Shown here piece after piece: positions 1-7,528 of a stretch of 12,481 nucleotides of DNA. The stretch is from positions 1 through 12,481 of the forward strand of contig JABANP010000909.1 in assembly GCA_013115135.1 (NCBI GenBank), given 5' to 3'. The notes under the pieces were generated by a model. The model searched no databases, had not been told where the DNA came from, and was given only the letters and a program-made list of their open reading frames with translations. A program made the position numbers and the translations under genes. Position 1 is the first letter of the stretch, and every line of letters begins with the position of its first letter. The stretch is from Perkinsus olseni (lineage: Eukaryota > Perkinsozoa > Perkinsida > Perkinsidae).

Positions 1-192
1 GGCTCTTCGTCCGCGACCTTGCGTAACATACAATGGGAAAAGAGCACAAGTCGCGAATCGATCAGCCGGGGAGGAGACACTCCTACCAGGCGACCCCCAT
101 CGTTGAGATCGATTTGAGACGACGAGGTCTCTTCCCATGCCCATCGTAGTAGGGAGCAGAAGAGGCTGCTGTGCAGTTGAGGTTAAATTGAG
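1..192. other. No gene recognised, window start
   Basis: GC-rich sequence with no reading frame I can support. It may be the upstream flank of the broken recombinase-like gene that follows, since an in-frame stop (184-186) lies just before the first usable ATG at 193. A small 5-3-5 palindrome (aggag/ctcct) lies near 72-84. Confidence 0.4.
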
Positions 193-360
193 ATGAATGA
201 GCCACCAACGCTAGGCTGGTTACTGGCAGAATGGCAAGACTGGGGAGAAGAAGAAACACTGCGGGCTAAACCCACGGTGCCGTGGTGGAAAGGAGAGGGC
301 GACAGAGATGTGGCACGGTTGAAGCAAGATGCGTGGGCGGTCGCAGCGCGCAGTATCCGC

Positions 361-382
361 CTAGCCAGTGGCTAGTAGCCAC
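361..382. repeat. Palindromic triad T1 (perfect)
   Basis: The 8-mer CTAGCCAC (x=c, A=tagcca, y=c) is present as xA (361-367), its full reverse complement (368-375), then Ay (376-382). It gives two overlapping 7-bp hairpins with one-base loops. The frame-1 stop TAG at 373-375 lies inside it. Removing 14 nt joins frame 1 to frame 0, giving RLATAKTYAVG across the junction. Confidence 0.9.
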
Positions 383-539
383 GGCGAAGACGTACGCGGT
401 GGGGGTGCGGTCGTGGGTCAGGTTCACGGTCGAGTTGACTAAAGCCGACAAGAGGATGCGGGCACCGATGCCAGCCAATCTGCAGGAGAGCCAGTGCTGG
501 ATTGCTAGCATAGGAAACGCTGGGGCCGCTAAGACGTAC

Positions 540-561
540 GTGATGGCCCATCACTGATGGG
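540..561. repeat. Palindromic triad T2 (perfect)
   Basis: The 8-mer GTGATGGG is present as xA (540-546), full reverse complement (547-554) and Ay (555-561). The frame-0 stop TGA (555-557) lies inside it. Removing 14 nt joins frame 0 to frame 2 and reads KTYVMG-LKKAHELLG, the spacing expected in a recombinase core-binding domain. Confidence 0.9.
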
Positions 562-902
562 GTTGAAGAAGGCGCATGAGCTGCTGGGGTATGAGATTAA
601 CACGAGTAGTCCTATGCTAAGAGCAACGTTGAAGGGACTCGAAGCCGCCGCGCCACCCATCCCCCAAAGTTACGATCGAGTCGAGACCGAGCTCAACTGC
701 CCAATCGTGAGCATGAAAGCACATAGAACGGGGACGAACATGACGGAACGTGACCAAATGATGGTGAAGACATTGTGGTGCGCCCCGGAGCTCCGACGAA
801 AAAAAACATAATGTGGTCTGGCTCAGCACTGCATGCTCAGAAAATGCTGCGAGTGATGGAAATCCCGTCGTCGCGAGTTCCACACGGGGTGAAGCACACC
901 TG

Positions 903-924
903 CTGTAGGTCCTACAGGGTAGGG
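903..924. repeat. Palindromic triad T3 (two mismatches in right copy)
   Basis: Left copy ctgtagg (903-909) and middle tcctacag (910-917) are exact. The right copy ggtaggg (918-924) differs at its first and last base from the expected tgtagga. Removing 14 nt joins frame 1 (PHGVKHTC) to frame 0 (GRATTLQDSCGTS), next to the putative box II. Confidence 0.65.
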
Positions 925-940
925 CCACTACGTTGCAGGA

Positions 941-962
941 CTCGTGCGGCACAAGTTGTGCC
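941..962. repeat. Palindromic triad T4 (one mismatch in left copy)
   Basis: Middle ggcacaag (948-955) and right copy ttgtgcc (956-962) are exact. The left copy ctcgtgc (941-947) has c for t at one place. The hairpin 947-963 is 8 bp with a one-base loop. Only 16 nt separate it from T3. Removing 14 nt gives no clear gain in coding sense here. Confidence 0.7.
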
Positions 963-1091
963 GGTGTAACGGCCAAACTAACCGAATGGGGCAACCCCGC
1001 CGCCTGAGGCTGAGGTGAATCATAGCTGTGTCGAAGCTGCTGGATACATAGGAATGCGATGGATCAGTGTCGCCCCCAGACTGGAGGAGAC

Positions 1092-1114
1092 ACTGACTGG
1101 GGGCTCCAGTCAGT
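1092..1114. repeat. 9-bp perfect hairpin, 5-nt loop
   Basis: actgactgg (1092-1100) pairs with ccagtcagt (1106-1114) around loop gggct. The stem and loop sizes equal those of the hairpin before the ORF1 stop, but the sequences are unrelated. It lies where the open frame changes, but I could not show that removing it restores a frame. Confidence 0.7.
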
Positions 1115-1338
1115 CACTGATGAGGTTACGCGTTGATGCAAATGTCGCGCCGAGAAGCGGAACTGTAGCATAGTCAAGTGGCGAGCGCAGAGGTGCCCTG
1201 GCAGTACTGCGGCACAAAGCACCGCATGGTCGCTGCATGGTGTCACGCAAGCGACTCCGCTCACGATGGGAATGAGGAGCCCCTGACTAGCGAGATTAAC
1301 GAGTGCTTACCGAGTGCTGTGCCGTGGATACGGTGTAT

Positions 1339-1362
1339 GCGCGACGCTTTCAAGCGTAGCGC
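1339..1362. repeat. Compact hairpin with one internal mismatch
   Basis: gcgc, a mismatch, acgctt, a two-base loop tc, aagcgt, a mismatch, gcgc. It lies inside the frame-2 stretch 1169-1405 and does not break it. It does not fit the 7-8-7 triad rule. Confidence 0.55.
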
Positions 1363-1432
1363 CGCGTGGGTTGAGACGGACGTAGAAGGAGATCGGAGAC
1401 GCTGATTGCAGCAAGCACAGCAGCTGTGATAT

Positions 1433-1454
1433 CCTCCGACTCGGGGGCCCCGAG
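1433..1454. repeat. Palindromic triad T5 (one mismatch in left copy)
   Basis: Middle ctcggggg (1440-1447) and right copy ccccgag (1448-1454) are exact. The left copy cctccga (1433-1439) has t for c. The hairpin 1440-1454 is 7 bp with a one-base loop. Removing 14 nt joins frame 1 to frame 0. Confidence 0.75.
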
Positions 1455-1665
1455 GAGAAGCTGGTCGGGAGGCCGTATGCGCGAGGTGCTAGTACAACCC
1501 CGACACCCACCGAGGAAGAATCTCCGGGAAGACCTCGTGAAGGCCGTGCCTACTGCCGAAGCAGCACGAGTCAGTGGCCGGAGAAGAGGGTAGGAGAAAC
1601 TTCCCCGTGGGAAGCGACACCAGCCGCCGGAAGGTTGTAGAGAGAAGGAAGCAGAACCCGGACAC

Positions 1666-1687
1666 GTCCGAGGCTCGGACTCCGAGC
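1666..1687. repeat. Palindromic triad T6 (perfect)
   Basis: The 8-mer GTCCGAGC is present as xA (1666-1672), full reverse complement (1673-1680) and Ay (1681-1687). Removing 14 nt joins frame 2 (QNPDTSE) to frame 1 (QHLMLDELHAG). Confidence 0.9.
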
Positions 1688-1863
1688 AACACCTGATGCT
1701 CGATGAACTGCATGCCGGGTTGGTGCACCGGCAGCGCAGATCCTGCGCCGCAGAATGGTGGCTGCTCGGGTAGCGGCAGTGCAGTACCCACAAGCGGTAA
1801 TCTGCCCGCCCTGTACCGTCGGGTGCCAACTCCGTGAGTTTTGTTGTGAACTTCTTCCTAAGA

Positions 1864-3318
1864 ATGTCACGTACCAACAACCGTCGTACCAACACCGCTA
1901 CTGGCAGCCACGGTGGAGGAACTGCGGTTGGAGACGATCAGAGGATGGAGCATGAAGCGACCGATGCAACCAGCAGGGTAGGAAAAACGGGGGTGGGGAA
2001 GGTTCGTAATCTTCCTGAAGAATTGCGCATAACGTATAGGGATAGTAATATCTCCCAGTTGCTTGACTGGGTTGATACTACTATCGACTTTTTCACCAAT
2101 AATGACCGTCATAGTTTACCTGTATATGGTAATAAAGGTATACATGAATGTATTGCGGAACTGAGGAGAAAATTTCTAGCTCTCACTGAGGGTGCTCTGC
2201 ATCATCAAAAAGAGATAAGCAGAGTTACTGCAGAGTTAGCAGAGGAACGTAATAAAGTAAAAGTAGTCGGAGGGGGCGTGAAAAGAAGAAAACCATCGGT
2301 GGATGCATCTTCAGAAGCTAGTCTCGGTAGTTGGGGATCAGAAGAAAGCAACCAATGGTCTGACGCGCTAGAAGATAGAGAGAGGGCAGGCAACTTAGTT
2401 TTGAGAAACATGAGTAGTAGTAGCAGTAGCAATAACAATAATACCAATAACATTTGGCAGACAATTGATAGAAATCGCAATAGAGGTAGGCAAAATAATA
2501 GGGACCATGGAGACATCTCACAAACTAGGAGGGGCTCTCCAAGTCCAGTAGAAAGAGAGAAATTTTCAGTCATCATCACAGACAAATCTAGAATAGCTCA
2601 GGATGGCACATGGCCCTTCTTGCCAGCAGAGGATGGCAGGAAACTAAGTGATGAACTTGATAGTCTCTTAGAGAACCTAAGAATAAATGCATCATACGTT
2701 ACTAGAGGTGGCGTAGCGATAGAATGTGATAGTAAAGATGAGATTGAAAAGGTTGAGAGGGCAATTAGGGAAAAAGAGAAGTATGTCATTAAGCCCAACA
2801 GTGGACCAGATATAGTTATGAGGGTGATAATCCCAGCTGCACATGGTGAAATATCGAAGAGAGGTGATATATTAGAACACATCGGTCGTAAAAATCAGAC
2901 CGATTTGAGCTCATGTAAGATTGTAAAGAGAACCCTTAGGGGTTCCTTATTGATAAAGGGGCCACGGAGGGTCCTCGGTCCACTCATCGATCGCGGACGG
3001 ATCTTTATTTCTTTATTCAGCTGCACTGTGACTAAGGGGGCTCCAACCAGACTCTGCTACCAGTGCGGGGGATATCACAATACGGGGCCCGGTCTAGTGT
3101 GTGTGGAACCGGCAAAGTGTGCTTCCTGCGGGGGTGCGCACCCGCTAAAATTGTGCAAGAAACCCCTTCCGCAGACAAGGGATATGAACGACTCTGAACG
3201 TGTATGTTCAAATTGTGGGAAAGAAGGCCACGCGGCTCTGCAATACCTATGTAACCCAATCATAAAGCTAGATGCTAGAGTTGGTGCTCCGGAACAAGTT
3301 TCCGGAGCCTCCCAATGA
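1864..3318 (+). CDS. LINE ORF1, gag-like RNA-binding protein
   Basis: 484 aa from the ATG at 1864. The frame is open back to 1801 but has no earlier ATG. The protein should coat the element RNA. Residues ~50-125 are helix-rich, ending in a likely short coiled coil (EISRVTAELAEERNKV). Residues 183-197 are a Ser/Asn run encoded by agt/aat triplets. Residues ~235-390 resemble the folded domain of R1-type ORF1 proteins, with RGGVAIECDSKDEIEKVERAI near 280-300. Three zinc knuckles end the protein: C398-C401-H405-C413 (widely spaced, x2-x3-x7), C419-C422-H426-C431 (x2-x3-x4) and C448-C451-H456-C463 (x2-x4-x6). The stop TGA overlaps the ORF2 start. Base composition shifts from GC-rich to A-rich near 2000, inside the N-terminus, so the 5' part may have a different origin or constraint. 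Confidence 0.88.
   Translation: MSRTNNRRTNTATGSHGGGTAVGDDQRMEHEATDATSRVGKTGVGKVRNLPEELRITYRDSNISQLLDWVDTTIDFFTNNDRHSLPVYGNKGIHECIAELRRKFLALTEGALHHQKEISRVTAELAEERNKVKVVGGGVKRRKPSVDASSEASLGSWGSEESNQWSDALEDRERAGNLVLRNMSSSSSSNNNNTNNIWQTIDRNRNRGRQNNRDHGDISQTRRGSPSPVEREKFSVIITDKSRIAQDGTWPFLPAEDGRKLSDELDSLLENLRINASYVTRGGVAIECDSKDEIEKVERAIREKEKYVIKPNSGPDIVMRVIIPAAHGEISKRGDILEHIGRKNQTDLSSCKIVKRTLRGSLLIKGPRRVLGPLIDRGRIFISLFSCTVTKGAPTRLCYQCGGYHNTGPGLVCVEPAKCASCGGAHPLKLCKKPLPQTRDMNDSERVCSNCGKEGHAALQYLCNPIIKLDARVGAPEQVSGASQ
3286..3308 (+). promoter_or_regulatory. Hairpin just before ORF1 stop / ORF2 start
   Basis: gctccggaa (3286-3294) pairs perfectly with ttccggagc (3300-3308) around loop caagt. It ends six bases before the ORF2 ATG (3315). 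In several LINEs ORF2 is translated by termination-reinitiation at an overlapping stop/start. An RNA stem here could slow or hold the ribosome. The regulatory role is inferred. Confidence 0.55.
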
Positions 3319-6300
3319 TGCTCTCGCGAAGAGCTTCTGTAAGTCACGGTAGTAATAAAGATGAGAGGAGGGATGATAGCACTGGTAGTAATCAACCAAT
3401 AGATGATAGCACTGGTAGTAATCAACAAGTAGAGAATAGCACCGGTAGTAACCCTCGGGTAACTGATATCACGGGTTGTAACATAAGTTTTGCAACCTTC
3501 AACTGCTCTAGAAGCAGAGCAAATCTGGAGTCGTGGTACCGGGAGTATGGGTATAGTTGCGACGTGGCATGTATCCAGGAACCACCAGCCCTTCTTGGGC
3601 AAGTGTTTAATGATATGATAGTAGTATTCTGCTCCAACAATCTAGAAGTAGACACAGCGGCAAGAGACTACACCAGGGCAGCAGTACTGATAAGGAGAGA
3701 AATCACAATTAAGAAAGTGAAGCCAAAGCCTGACTGTGTTAGTACGGATATAACAACGAAGGATGGGGAATGTTTACGAGTAGTCAGCCTATATGCTGAC
3801 AAGAACCTCGACCCAGGGGACCTGTGTAGTTGCCTCGAAGGTCTTCTAGAGGACAGAGAGTTCGACTACTTATTAGTAGCGGGAGATCTGAATGCATGTT
3901 CCTCTTGGTGGTGCTCCCCGCCACTATCGGATAACGACGAGAGGACCCGGAGGGGAGAAGTCTTTGAAGACTGCTTCCTGAGAATGAACCTAGCCCCAGT
4001 GAATGCTAACAAGGGTGTACCATCTTTCTACTCTGGAGGTAAGAGTAGTTACATTGATGCGATTCTAGCTTATGGGGTGACAGTAAATAAACCAGCGTAT
4101 GCACTTGATACGAGCGGTGACCATAGGACTCTTATGTGCGAAGTCCGGTGTGGAAACAGGGAGCTTGAAACGAGGAGCGAAAGGATCAACTATGTGAAGG
4201 TGGTAAACTGGGATGGGTTCAAGGCACGGGTAGCCAACAAGACTCCACGCTTTATAAGAATGGATGATATACCATCCATTGAACAAGCGGCAGTCAAATT
4301 GAATGATGTCATTAGAGAAGCTATGCTAGAATCTTGTAAGGATACCAGGAACAAGAAACAGGCTAGAGAACGACGCAAGGGCGGACAGGTCTGGTGGAAC
4401 AATGAGTTAGAAAAGAAAAGAAAAACTCTGCGAAGAGAAGAAAAGGAAATGAGAAAGACTAAGAGGGAAGGGCTAACTGAGGGGGAAAGAGAGAGCCTTA
4501 GGAATCGTGTACGAATTGCAAAGAGAGATTATTTCAACAGCATCCACAGGGTGAAACGTGAATTTTATCAGCACAAGAGGAGCACTGCGACTTTCAAAGA
4601 ACTGACTAGGAGCCTCAAGGTTAGCACTATAACAACGGAAGGGTATGAAGCGGAAAAGATAATAGACCGATTGCTCGACATAGGAGATGAAAGTTTGTAT
4701 TCACACCCGAGTAGATACGAAAAACAGTCAACGGAGCCTCTTGGCGGAGACGTTACACTGGAAGAAATCAGAAAAGCTGCTTCGAATTTCAAGAAAGGGA
4801 AAGCCCCAGGAAGCGACGAGATAGCTTATGAATTCATACAGATCGCTTGTGGAATCGAGAGATGGGTTGAAAAATTTAGAGTTTTGATCCAACGGTTTCT
4901 GGAATTTGCATTTTATCCTAGCTGTCTGAAGGAAGCAAAACTCATTTTGCTTCCCAAAGTGGGCCAACAAAATATCCAAGAAGAACATAAAAGATGGAGA
5001 CCGATAAGTCTTCTGAAGTCCATGGCAAAGATAGTGGAAGCTGTGCTGAGAAATAGGATTATGAAATTTGCAGAAATACCACCCTATATACACGGCTATG
5101 TCAACAATAGGAGCACAGTTACGGCTCTCCGGAGCCTGTCCGATGAGGTATTAGACGTGAGAGGGGGAGATAAGTTGTTGATACTATACGATCTGTCAGC
5201 TGCATTCGATAAAATCTCGCAAAGATACATCATCAAAACATTTAAAAAGAGAACAAATAGAAGATGGTCGGAGCTAATTCACAGCTACTTGGTTGGACAT
5301 ACCTCCACTCTAGATGGGGTCAAAAGAACAAGATCCTTGGGTGTGCCACAGGGATCTTGTACAGGACCAGTATGCTTCATGTTGAGCACGGTAGAGCTAG
5401 GGGAGTTGTTATCTGTGCCGAATCCGAGATTTAAGAGAAAGGTGGCTATTTATGCGGATGACATAGCGGTGTCACTGGAAGCTAGCACGGTAGAAGACTT
5501 AATATATGCTATAGAAGACACAGATAAAATTATAGGAGCATGGGCTGAGAAGACAAACATGCAGGTCAACAAGAGGAAGAACGAGATTTTCGTCAGGGAC
5601 ATTACTCTCAAAAACAATCTGGAGGAAAAATTAATAGAACAGGGAAAGAATGAAACTGCAGATATTCTGAAGCACACGGTGAAATGGCTAGGGGTTCATT
5701 GGGCGAAAACTTGGACAGTGCATGTTACACACATGATGTCAAAGGCAACCAAAACGGTGGCAATGTGTAGAGGTTTCTGGCAAAAGAAATGGGGTGGGAG
5801 CATAGACACAGCTGTAGCAGTGTGGAATCAAGTAGTATGCCCACAAGCTCTATATGGAATCGAGGTATATGGAGAAGTACTAAACTATAGATGGCTGATA
5901 AATAAATACGAAAGGCTGCAGGCCTCTTTCATGAGGACCATTTTTGGGCTGATTAGAAGCACTCCGACAAAGCTTCTCTCATGGTTTCTATCCGCAATGA
6001 CGGAACCACTGTGGAATAGGGCTGCTGAAAGGTGTGCCAAAAGATGGCTGCACTGTCCAGAGGTTAGCATTGGAAAGAAGGAGAGGAGGTGTCTGACTAA
6101 ATGGGGGATATCGATGTCAGTAGATAGGGAAATCACAAGGGACCTAGGTCAGAACCCAAGAAATCTGCACATCGAGATTGGCGAAGAGAAACCGTGTATG
6201 GAAACATCGATAACGAGAAGAAGGGCGATCTACTTCACTGACGGCTCCTTATCATCGCGGGGCTATATCGGGGCACGGGTGGCTTGCGGGATAGTACGAA

Positions 6301-7007
6301 TAACAAACGTTGAAGGGATTGCAGTCGTACCCGAATCGTATCAGTATAGAGGGTATCGACTGCCAGATCACAGTAGCATAATGCAAGCTGAGCAGTGTGG
6401 GATATTAGAAGCCATGAGGTGGTTCAACAGTGAAAATGCCGGTCAGTTGAAGGAAGTAGTAATTAACGTTGATTCTACCAGTGCTATCAAAGTATTAGTC
6501 AGAGAAAAGGGCACAGAACTGACAGGACTAATCTGGGACGAAATGAGAAAAGCCGAAAGGTTGCATAATGCAACCATCAGAGTGCACTGGGTTCGGGGGC
6601 ATGCTGGTTCACATGCCAATGAGTGTGCTGACATTAGAGCAAATTTAGCTAGGATGCGTGACTGTGTGGATCTTAAGTTCGTGAGAGCTCCCGCGTCGTA
6701 TACCTTGAGGGAGGTGAAGGCCTTCTCAGAGACGCGGGACCATGAAGTGTGGAAGAGAGCTAGTAGAAATTTGTTCATAGCAAAATTTGGTCTATCATTG
6801 GGTAGGAAGCAAATAAGGAATATCCTCAAAAGTATAAGGCGGTGGGGTCCTATTGATAGGAGAAGATTTTTCGAATTGATAACAGGGCATAGTCCCACCA
6901 GGAAGTTCTTGTATAATTGTGGTCTCTCCCCTGTCAGATTGTGTAGGTACTGCTCGATAGAAGACGAGACAATGATTCACCTATGGTGGTGTAGAAATAA
7001 GAGTTGA
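3315..7007 (+). CDS. LINE ORF2: endonuclease, reverse transcriptase, RNase H
   Basis: 1230 aa, started by ATG at 3315 overlapping the ORF1 TGA (ATGA); a second in-frame ATG follows at 3318. Residues 20-59 are a four-fold 10-residue repeat. The AP-like endonuclease spans ~57-275: N63 (ATFN), E89 (IQEPP), D191/N193 (GDLN), D248 (YIDAIL) and D269-H270 (SGDHRTL). A basic linker (~340-410) follows. Reverse transcriptase has motif A D626 (YDLSAAFD), motif B at 676 (GVPQGSCTGP) and motif C Y713-A-D-D716. RNase H has D976 (TDGS), E1026, D1053 and H1096/D1106 (WVRGHAGSHANECAD). A CCHC finger is C1210-C1213-H1222-C1226. All catalytic residues expected are present. The enzyme nicks target DNA and reverse-transcribes element RNA there. 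The stop comes unusually soon after the finger; see the continuation at 6994. Confidence 0.93.
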   Translation: MMLSRRASVSHGSNKDERRDDSTGSNQPIDDSTGSNQQVENSTGSNPRVTDITGCNISFATFNCSRSRANLESWYREYGYSCDVACIQEPPALLGQVFNDMIVVFCSNNLEVDTAARDYTRAAVLIRREITIKKVKPKPDCVSTDITTKDGECLRVVSLYADKNLDPGDLCSCLEGLLEDREFDYLLVAGDLNACSSWWCSPPLSDNDERTRRGEVFEDCFLRMNLAPVNANKGVPSFYSGGKSSYIDAILAYGVTVNKPAYALDTSGDHRTLMCEVRCGNRELETRSERINYVKVVNWDGFKARVANKTPRFIRMDDIPSIEQAAVKLNDVIREAMLESCKDTRNKKQARERRKGGQVWWNNELEKKRKTLRREEKEMRKTKREGLTEGERESLRNRVRIAKRDYFNSIHRVKREFYQHKRSTATFKELTRSLKVSTITTEGYEAEKIIDRLLDIGDESLYSHPSRYEKQSTEPLGGDVTLEEIRKAASNFKKGKAPGSDEIAYEFIQIACGIERWVEKFRVLIQRFLEFAFYPSCLKEAKLILLPKVGQQNIQEEHKRWRPISLLKSMAKIVEAVLRNRIMKFAEIPPYIHGYVNNRSTVTALRSLSDEVLDVRGGDKLLILYDLSAAFDKISQRYIIKTFKKRTNRRWSELIHSYLVGHTSTLDGVKRTRSLGVPQGSCTGPVCFMLSTVELGELLSVPNPRFKRKVAIYADDIAVSLEASTVEDLIYAIEDTDKIIGAWAEKTNMQVNKRKNEIFVRDITLKNNLEEKLIEQGKNETADILKHTVKWLGVHWAKTWTVHVTHMMSKATKTVAMCRGFWQKKWGGSIDTAVAVWNQVVCPQALYGIEVYGEVLNYRWLINKYERLQASFMRTIFGLIRSTPTKLLSWFLSAMTEPLWNRAAERCAKRWLHCPEVSIGKKERRCLTKWGISMSVDREITRDLGQNPRNLHIEIGEEKPCMETSITRRRAIYFTDGSLSSRGYIGARVACGIVRITNVEGIAVVPESYQYRGYRLPDHSSIMQAEQCGILEAMRWFNSENAGQLKEVVINVDSTSAIKVLVREKGTELTGLIWDEMRKAERLHNATIRVHWVRGHAGSHANECADIRANLARMRDCVDLKFVRAPASYTLREVKAFSETRDHEVWKRASRNLFIAKFGLSLGRKQIRNILKSIRRWGPIDRRRFFELITGHSPTRKFLYNCGLSPVRLCRYCSIEDETMIHLWWCRNKS
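3372..3491 (+). repeat. 30-nt tandem repeat, four copies, in ORF2 N-terminus
   Basis: Units start at 3372, 3402, 3432 and 3462 and encode DDSTGSNQPI, DDSTGSNQQV, ENSTGSNPRV and TDITGCNISF. The fourth, most diverged copy runs into the first strand of the endonuclease domain. The first two copies are nearly identical at DNA level, so expansion is recent. The repeat lengthens the tether between the reinitiation site and the endonuclease. Confidence 0.85.
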
Positions 7008-7179
7008 AAGATTGAGATGTCGTCTATGGGGGGCATCAGCTAAAATAAAAACGAAATACGATGATAGGAGGGAAGAAGGAACTTCATTATTGAAAAATAT
7101 TCTATTAGATAGGAGAAAAATCCAAAAACTGAAAATTTTTCTAAATAGCTTTACCCCTGAATGGGGGAAGAAGAAATAA
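6994..7179 (+). pseudogene. Out-of-frame continuation of ORF2 C-terminus
   Basis: In the +1 frame relative to ORF2, 61 codons are open from 6994 to the TAA at 7177-7179. They read EIRVERLRCRLWG, then a charged stretch with DDRREEGTSLL, ending FTPEWGKKK. After the CCHC finger, LINEs of this group normally continue with an Arg/Leu-rich helix. This segment supplies one, directly after HLWWCRN. The frame change must lie in 6976-7004, between a frame-1 stop (6973-6975) and the ORF2 stop. A one-base insertion is the simplest cause. The sequence aag-agt-t at 6999-7005 also resembles the Ty3 +1 shift site (GCG-AGU-U), so programmed shifting is a weaker alternative. It is not an independent gene. Confidence 0.65.
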
Positions 7180-7528
7180 CAAATGGGACCGGAATACGGC
7201 TGAGGGAACCGGAATACGGTGCGTGCAATCATAGCAAGTGTGGCTGTGGTGGTTGTGGTGGTCGTGGTGGTTGTGGTGGTCGTGGTGGTCGTGGTGGCTG
7301 TGGTGGCCAAGTGGTGGTGGTATTGGATATCTCTGGTGGTGGCTTTTTCGAGTGGGCAACTGGATTGCGAACAGCCGAGAGTTATGAAAGAGTTGAAAGT
7401 GGTCAGAGCCTGCCAATGCTCAAAGGCTGGAAGTCGGTCACAGTGGTCGACAATCTACTCGGGATAATTTCCCTGTACTCTTCTATTGTATACTTGAATA
7501 ACCATTGCTTGTTTCCTTCTTTCTTCTG
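7180..7528 (+). other. LINE 3' UTR
   Basis: Between the restored ORF2 end and the A-rich tail. It holds two copies of accggaatacgg (7188-7199 and 7208-7219), a GT-rich triplet block (7238-7321) and about 200 nt of unique sequence. A reading frame from 7161 to 7529 is open, but its Gly/Cys-rich part is only the triplet block, so I do not call it a gene. Confidence 0.6.
7238..7321. repeat. GT-rich triplet block (gtg/gtt/gtc)
   Basis: Irregular gtggtg, gtggtt and gtggtc units. Read on the other strand it is acc/aca/acg, poly-Thr. Segments such as gtggtcgtggtggt are exact reverse complements of the repeat core of the mucin-like gene 400 nt downstream, so transcripts could pair. Confidence 0.75.

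Larger units (their letters stand above)
193..1013 (+). pseudogene. Broken tyrosine-recombinase-like gene
   Basis: Open + strand frames follow one another: 193-375, up to 557, 557-811 and 775-969. Each is interrupted near a 14-nt palindromic insertion or a short indel. Removing 14 nt at the 361-382 and 540-561 motifs joins the first three frames. The joined reading has the core-binding-domain pattern of tyrosine recombinases: TAKTYAVGVRSW, a spacer, then KTYVMG-LKKAHELLGYEI and SPMLRATLKGL. Further on, LWCAPELRR resembles box I (the catalytic Arg region), and PHGVKHT resembles box II (H-x-x-R/K followed by HT). The 903-924 motif sits just after it. The box I to box II distance is only about 35 codons, much shorter than usual, so sequence is missing. 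The catalytic Tyr is not securely placed. Such enzymes mobilise Crypton- and DIRS-type elements, but the element type is unknown. The ATG at 193 is the first after an in-frame stop. The family is inferred from pattern alone. Confidence 0.45.
1014..1800 (+). pseudogene. Broken coding-like region, identity unknown
   Basis: I recognise no protein family here. Plausible coding stretches succeed one another in different frames: frame 1 at ~997-1173 (VEAAGYIGMRW), frame 2 at 1169-1405 (PWIRCMRDAFKRSAAWVETD), frame 1 to ~1439, frame 0 to ~1638 and frames 2/1 to ~1770. Removing 14 nt at the 1433-1454 motif joins ETLIAASTAAVISS to EEKLVGRPYARG. Removing 14 nt at the 1666-1687 motif joins RRKQNPDTSE to QHLMLDELHAGLVHRQRR. 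Both junctions then read smoothly. Other shifts remain unexplained. The region could continue the recombinase-like gene upstream or be a separate gene. It might also be the retrotransposon's 5' UTR, but the abrupt change to A-rich composition near 2000 argues against that. Confidence 0.3.

Noticed and set aside
272..285. ccacgg-tg-ccgtgg as a triad explaining the first frame change
   Set aside because: It has a two-base loop and no third copy. The T1 triad at 361-382 explains the frame 1 to 0 change better, because the stop lies inside it.
786..811. 10-nt palindrome cggagctccg as the cause of the frame change near 800
   Set aside because: Slippage in the A8 run just after it explains a one-base shift equally well, and removing the palindrome would delete the LRR residues of the box I-like motif.
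1350..1895. 181-codon minus-strand frame
   Set aside because: Composition is Ser/Arg/Cys-rich without motif, and it crosses the GC-rich region and the ORF1 start. It is best explained as the shadow of + strand coding-like sequence.
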